Shown here in pieces: positions 32,170-35,072 of a stretch of DNA of 35,072 nt. This DNA comes from an uncultured Ruminococcus sp. Its GTDB lineage: Bacteria; Bacillota; Clostridia; Oscillospirales; Ruminococcaceae. The number at the start of each line of letters is the position of its first letter. The first letter of the stretch is position 1. A program made the translations under genes and the position numbers. The notes beneath the pieces were generated by a model that saw nothing but the letters and a program-made list of their open reading frames with translations, did not search any database and was not told where the DNA came from. The stretch is taken from contig CAMWXM010000002.1 of NCBI GenBank assembly GCA_947178195.1, positions 1 to 35,072 on the forward strand. Reading direction: 5' to 3'.

Positions 32170-32784
32170 TCATTGAGTATTTTTTTTACAGCGAATAGTA
32201 ACTCTTTCAGTACCATCAAATGTACAGGTAAACATAGACAAATCCCAATCTCCTGCCAGCATTTTATCCGCACTATTTCCATCTATAATTTCAATATAAT
32301 CCACATAGAATTCATAAACTTTTCCGTTCACATCAATAAAATAAACTTCATCGTCCAGTATAAGATTTTTAAGTTTACCAAAGTGTCCCGAATAGTTATG
32401 GGCAGCCAAAATCATGCTACTGTCGATAGTTCCGCTGTATCTGCATGGTGCAATCTTGAGGTTATCATAATTCCACTCGCTTAGCACTGGCAATTTAATA
32501 TTGATAGCCGGAATATCAATAATGCCTATGTAATTTTTATTTTTCACCATAATTGCATCAAGAGTATCCGTTTCATTCAGATTCTCATGGCTTACGTTCA
32601 GTTCAATATTTGTATTGTTTGTTTCAGAACGCTGAGTGATTTCTTCTTCAAGCTTTACAAGTACGCTCATAGATTTTTTTTCAGCTTCCCTATCCGCATG
32701 AATATTAAAAACAGCAAGGGACAATGCTGCGATAACAAGCATTGCCCCTAAAATCATCAATGTAACGCCAAGTTTACTTTTCAT
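32170..32784 (-). CDS. Sortase (class B/D-like), last gene of the pilus cassette
   Basis: A 204-residue membrane-anchored transpeptidase. An N-terminal membrane helix (about 5-28) is followed by a charged linker and the sortase beta-barrel. The catalytic residues are His129 (LAAHNYSGHF), Cys187 (SMFTCTFDG) and Arg194 (ERVTIRC). It lacks the C-terminal membrane helix of class C enzymes. The ATG at 32784, with AGAGGA upstream, overlaps the pilin gene by 11 bases. It probably anchors the finished pilus or the LPQTG protein to the cell wall; the exact class is unsure. Confidence 0.85.
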   Translation of the reverse strand: MKSKLGVTLMILGAMLVIAALSLAVFNIHADREAEKKSMSVLVKLEEEITQRSETNNTNIELNVSHENLNETDTLDAIMVKNKNYIGIIDIPAINIKLPVLSEWNYDNLKIAPCRYSGTIDSSMILAAHNYSGHFGKLKNLILDDEVYFIDVNGKVYEFYVDYIEIIDGNSADKMLAGDWDLSMFTCTFDGTERVTIRCKKNTQ

Positions 32785-33886
32785 ATTTTTTCCTCTTGTG
32801 CGAATTAAATTTCCAGCCCGCCGCAAAAACGATCAAGCCTAATGCTGACATTGCAGGAACCGGCCACCATAATTGTCCAGTCTGAGGAAGCTGCTTTGAG
32901 TGTACAGCAGGTTTAACTTCTACCTGCGGTGTCGGAGCTTTAGGTGCAAGATTTCCTCTGTTCACTATAATATATTCAATATCATGTTCCTTTGGATTTT
33001 CAGGATTAACATTTATATTATTTTCGGAATAGGTAACGCTGTAACCATCCAATTTGCCCTCTTCAATTACAGTCCACTTATATTTTGAAGATAATTTTTC
33101 AAAGGTATAAGTCCAGTTATTTTCTTCGCTGAGAGTGACTGTTTTAAATTTCTCACCATCTTTTGCAAGCGTAACATCTATCGATTTAGGGCGTGTTTTT
33201 TCATCATCGTTTTCCCAGATTTTTTTTACAATACCCGAATAATGAAATACTCTGTTATTTGCGCCTAAAACCGTAAGCTTTGGCATAGCCGTAACATTAT
33301 AACTCCAATTCGGAATACCCGACCCGTCGTTTTGGGTTAATGTCACAAGCGATGGTGCAGGAAGATAATATTTACCGTTAATAGTAACATCTGAACCACT
33401 TAAAAGATACATTCCATACGAAAGACCGCTAAATTTAATTATACCCTCGGCGTCTGTAGTTCCTGAACCCAACGGCTGAATATTGTTTATCTCTGCATAT
33501 GCCTCAAGAGTCTCAGCAGCGACAACAATTTGCGAAGTACTAAGATTATTTAAGCTAATATTACAGTTTTCAAATTCATCAGTATTAATATAAGCATTAT
33601 CAGAATTTCTTTCAGCGACCTTAAAAATTTTCCAATCCATGCCGCTTAATACTGATTTATTATCATGGCAATCTATTGTTAATACATTATTATTAACGTT
33701 TATGGTACTCTCTTCAGGTAAATCATCAACGTTATTTTCAGAGTTTAAATCCTCTTCGTAATTCTCTGAACTGACATCAGTTACAAAATTTTCAGTTATA
33801 TCTTCATCTTCAGCATAAACGCCAAAAGTTCCCGAGATCATAAACATCATAAGAGTAACAAAAACTGCAAATAATTTACTTTTCAC
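32774..33886 (-). CDS. LPQTG-anchored surface protein, ancillary pilin with CnaB-like domain
   Basis: A cell-wall protein of about 370 residues. It has a signal peptide (KSKLFAVFVTLMMFMISG), an acidic spacer, a beta-rich N-terminal domain (about 60-200), and a CnaB-type domain (about 215-320, SGIVKKIWENDDEKTRPKSI). A C-terminal sorting signal follows: LPQTG at about 333, a hydrophobic helix and KRKKYEK. The GTG at 33886 is preferred to an earlier GTG inside the ribosome site; it overlaps the end of the class C sortase gene. It is probably a basal or tip pilin joined by the neighbouring sortases. Confidence 0.85.
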   Translation of the reverse strand: MKSKLFAVFVTLMMFMISGTFGVYAEDEDITENFVTDVSSENYEEDLNSENNVDDLPEESTINVNNNVLTIDCHDNKSVLSGMDWKIFKVAERNSDNAYINTDEFENCNISLNNLSTSQIVVAAETLEAYAEINNIQPLGSGTTDAEGIIKFSGLSYGMYLLSGSDVTINGKYYLPAPSLVTLTQNDGSGIPNWSYNVTAMPKLTVLGANNRVFHYSGIVKKIWENDDEKTRPKSIDVTLAKDGEKFKTVTLSEENNWTYTFEKLSSKYKWTVIEEGKLDGYSVTYSENNINVNPENPKEHDIEYIIVNRGNLAPKAPTPQVEVKPAVHSKQLPQTGQLWWPVPAMSALGLIVFAAGWKFNSHKRKKYEK

Positions 33887-33891
33887 TATGA

Positions 33892-34734
33892 TCACCACCC
33901 TTTTTTCTTAGAACGTTTTTTTCTACGGTTGCCTATAATGGTAACAACAATAATAGCTATTAAAAACGGCATTGCTATAAATATTGCAACTATCATAGGT
34001 TCTACCTGAACTGCGTCCGCACCAATTCTTATAGAATGAGTATTTCCGGCTTCCAATCTTGTGCCTCTGACAAGAAGTCTATGGGTATTAATACCATAAG
34101 GAGTACAAGTAATAAGCGTTACCAGATCCCGACCTTCCACAATTTGAATTTTGCTTAAATCTTCGGGAGTCACCACATTAATTTCGTCAATAGAATATTT
34201 TAGAACCTCATTCAAAACGGTTATTTCAAAGGTATCGCCAATATCCAGCCTGTCAAGATCGCTGAAAAGCTTGGCTGACGGAAGTCCCCTATGAGCAGAA
34301 ATAACTGCATGAGTACTAACGCCGCCTATTGGCAAAGTCGAACCCTGAAGATGACCCACGGCAACATTTAAAACCTCTGCGCTTGTTCCGTGATAAATCG
34401 GGAGTTGAACGTCAATTTTAGGAATAGTTATATATCCCATAATTCCCGTACCTGTTACGTCAAGCGTTTGTTCATAGCCATAAACCGCACTATAATTTTC
34501 AAGAGGAGCATATACTTCGCTAAGCTTTTTATTATAATTCTCAGCAGCTTCTCTCATTTTGACATGTTCGGTATCGTCCATTTGGTTTAAAACGCTGTCA
34601 TAATGTGTAATTGCTCTTCGCTGTTCTCTGGTATTCAGATAGTCGCTTATTGTTGGATAGAGCATTAAGGAGAGTCCCGATAGAAAAACAATTATTAATA
34701 ACCCCGTTGAAAAATATTTTTTCTTCTTCCTCAT
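33892..34734 (-). CDS. Class C sortase (pilin polymerase)
   Basis: A 280-residue enzyme that joins pilin subunits through the sorting threonine and a pilin lysine. It has an N-terminal membrane helix (about 8-30), the sortase core with His148 (VISAHRG), Cys210 in TLITCTPYGINTHR and Arg219, then a C-terminal membrane helix (about 240-268) and a Lys-rich tail, as in class C. I saw no typical DP(W/F) lid motif ahead of the core. The ATG at 34734 has GGAGCG upstream; the frame opens further upstream without a ribosome site. It follows the main pilin gene. Confidence 0.92.
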   Translation of the reverse strand: MRKKKKYFSTGLLIIVFLSGLSLMLYPTISDYLNTREQRRAITHYDSVLNQMDDTEHVKMREAAENYNKKLSEVYAPLENYSAVYGYEQTLDVTGTGIMGYITIPKIDVQLPIYHGTSAEVLNVAVGHLQGSTLPIGGVSTHAVISAHRGLPSAKLFSDLDRLDIGDTFEITVLNEVLKYSIDEINVVTPEDLSKIQIVEGRDLVTLITCTPYGINTHRLLVRGTRLEAGNTHSIRIGADAVQVEPMIVAIFIAMPFLIAIIVVTIIGNRRKKRSKKKGW

Positions 34735-34754
34735 GAAACGCTCCTTAACGCTGC

Positions 34755-34772
34755 CCCCGGAAAGCTCCGGGG
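34755..34772 (-). other. Stem-loop between the pilin and sortase genes
   Basis: CCCCGGA (34755-34761) and TCCGGGG (34766-34772) form a seven-pair GC-rich stem with a four-base loop. No T-run follows on the minus strand. It may protect the pilin mRNA or lower sortase expression relative to the pilin. Confidence 0.5.
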
Positions 34773-34811
34773 ACATTGTTATGATTTAGAAAAATTCTTT
34801 AATATTTATGT

Positions 34812-35072
34812 TTATTTGTTTACACGTCTTTTAACTACTAAAAGAACTACTGCGCCAGCCATTAAAACGCCGCCTGCAATGTAGAATATTGTTGTACCGA
34901 TGCCGCCTGTGCCGACTAACGCTGTACCGGATGTGTTTAAAATTAATAATGTACCATTATCTAATTTATCTAATGTTGATATATTATCATCAGTCATCGA
35001 TACAGATCGCTTAGTAACACCTGGAGTATAGGTCTCATTACCATACGACGCAGTTAATTTTAATTTCACATA
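34812..35072 (-). CDS. Major pilin, C-terminal end only (cut by the window)
   Basis: The frame is open to the right edge, so the gene starts outside the window. The visible 86 residues hold the end of a beta-rich domain, with TYTPGVTKRSVSMTDDNIST, and a sorting signal. The sorting signal is LVGTGGIGTTIFYIAGGVLM, a hydrophobic helix, then KRRVNK. The motif LVGTG departs from LPXTG at the second position. Its position just before a class C sortase gene suggests the main shaft subunit. A GTG at 35069 is in frame but is not a convincing start. Confidence 0.75.
   Translation of the reverse strand, partial: YVKLKLTASYGNETYTPGVTKRSVSMTDDNISTLDKLDNGTLLILNTSGTALVGTGGIGTTIFYIAGGVLMAGAVVLLVVKRRVNK

Overview
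The window looks like a chromosomal segment of a motile, spore-forming, low-GC Gram-positive bacterium of class Clostridia, probably close to the Ruminococcaceae/Oscillospiraceae. The evidence is a clostridial-order fla operon, the spore-coat genes spoIVA and sipL, a lipoprotein signal and LPXTG-type sortase substrates, AGGAGG ribosome sites and AT-rich sigma-A promoters. The species cannot be named from sequence alone.

Layout. (1) 1-13,950, minus strand: one long flagellar operon, flgB-flgC-fliE-fliF-fliG-fliH-fliI-fliJ-fliK-flgD-(TIGR02530 gene)-flgE-flbD-motA-motB-fliM. It is read from a good sigma-A promoter at 13,922-13,950 and runs off the left edge inside fliM. It builds the rod, MS ring, export ATPase, hook and stator. 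fliL is missing from its usual place, and FliM lacks the usual N-terminal CheY-binding peptide. (2) 14.0-19.8 kb, minus strand: a UPF1/DNA2-like SF1 helicase with a C-terminal winged-helix-like tail, a LUD-domain protein, and a PrsA/SurA-like lipoprotein. (3) 19.9-20.7 kb, plus strand: a short-chain dehydrogenase. (4) 20.7-23.8 kb, minus strand: sipL-spoIVA, a two-gene spore-coat operon with a sigma-E-like promoter. (5) 23.9-24.3 kb: a gene-poor gap that reads as a type I toxin-antitoxin locus. It has a 22-residue hydrophobic peptide on the minus strand and a short convergent RNA on the plus strand with a consensus promoter. (6) 24.3-25.4 kb, plus strand: a cyclophilin and a DUF3267 membrane protein with HExxH. 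(7) 25.5-29.6 kb, minus strand: a response regulator, a large PocR-type hybrid histidine kinase with a duplicated C-terminal repeat, and a GIY-YIG protein. (8) 29.7-32.1 kb, minus strand: an ABC-2 type exporter pair. (9) 32.2-35.07 kb, minus strand: a sortase/pilus cassette with a truncated main pilin, a class C sortase, an LPQTG ancillary pilin and a second sortase.

The most unusual item is the apparent type I toxin-antitoxin unit at 23,933-24,120, which is too small for ordinary gene calling. Secondary points are the sipL-spoIVA pairing, the altered FliM N-terminus, stem-loops flanking the hook gene, the LVGTG sorting motif in the main pilin, and the internal duplication in the kinase. No tRNA, rRNA, CRISPR array or insertion sequence was seen.
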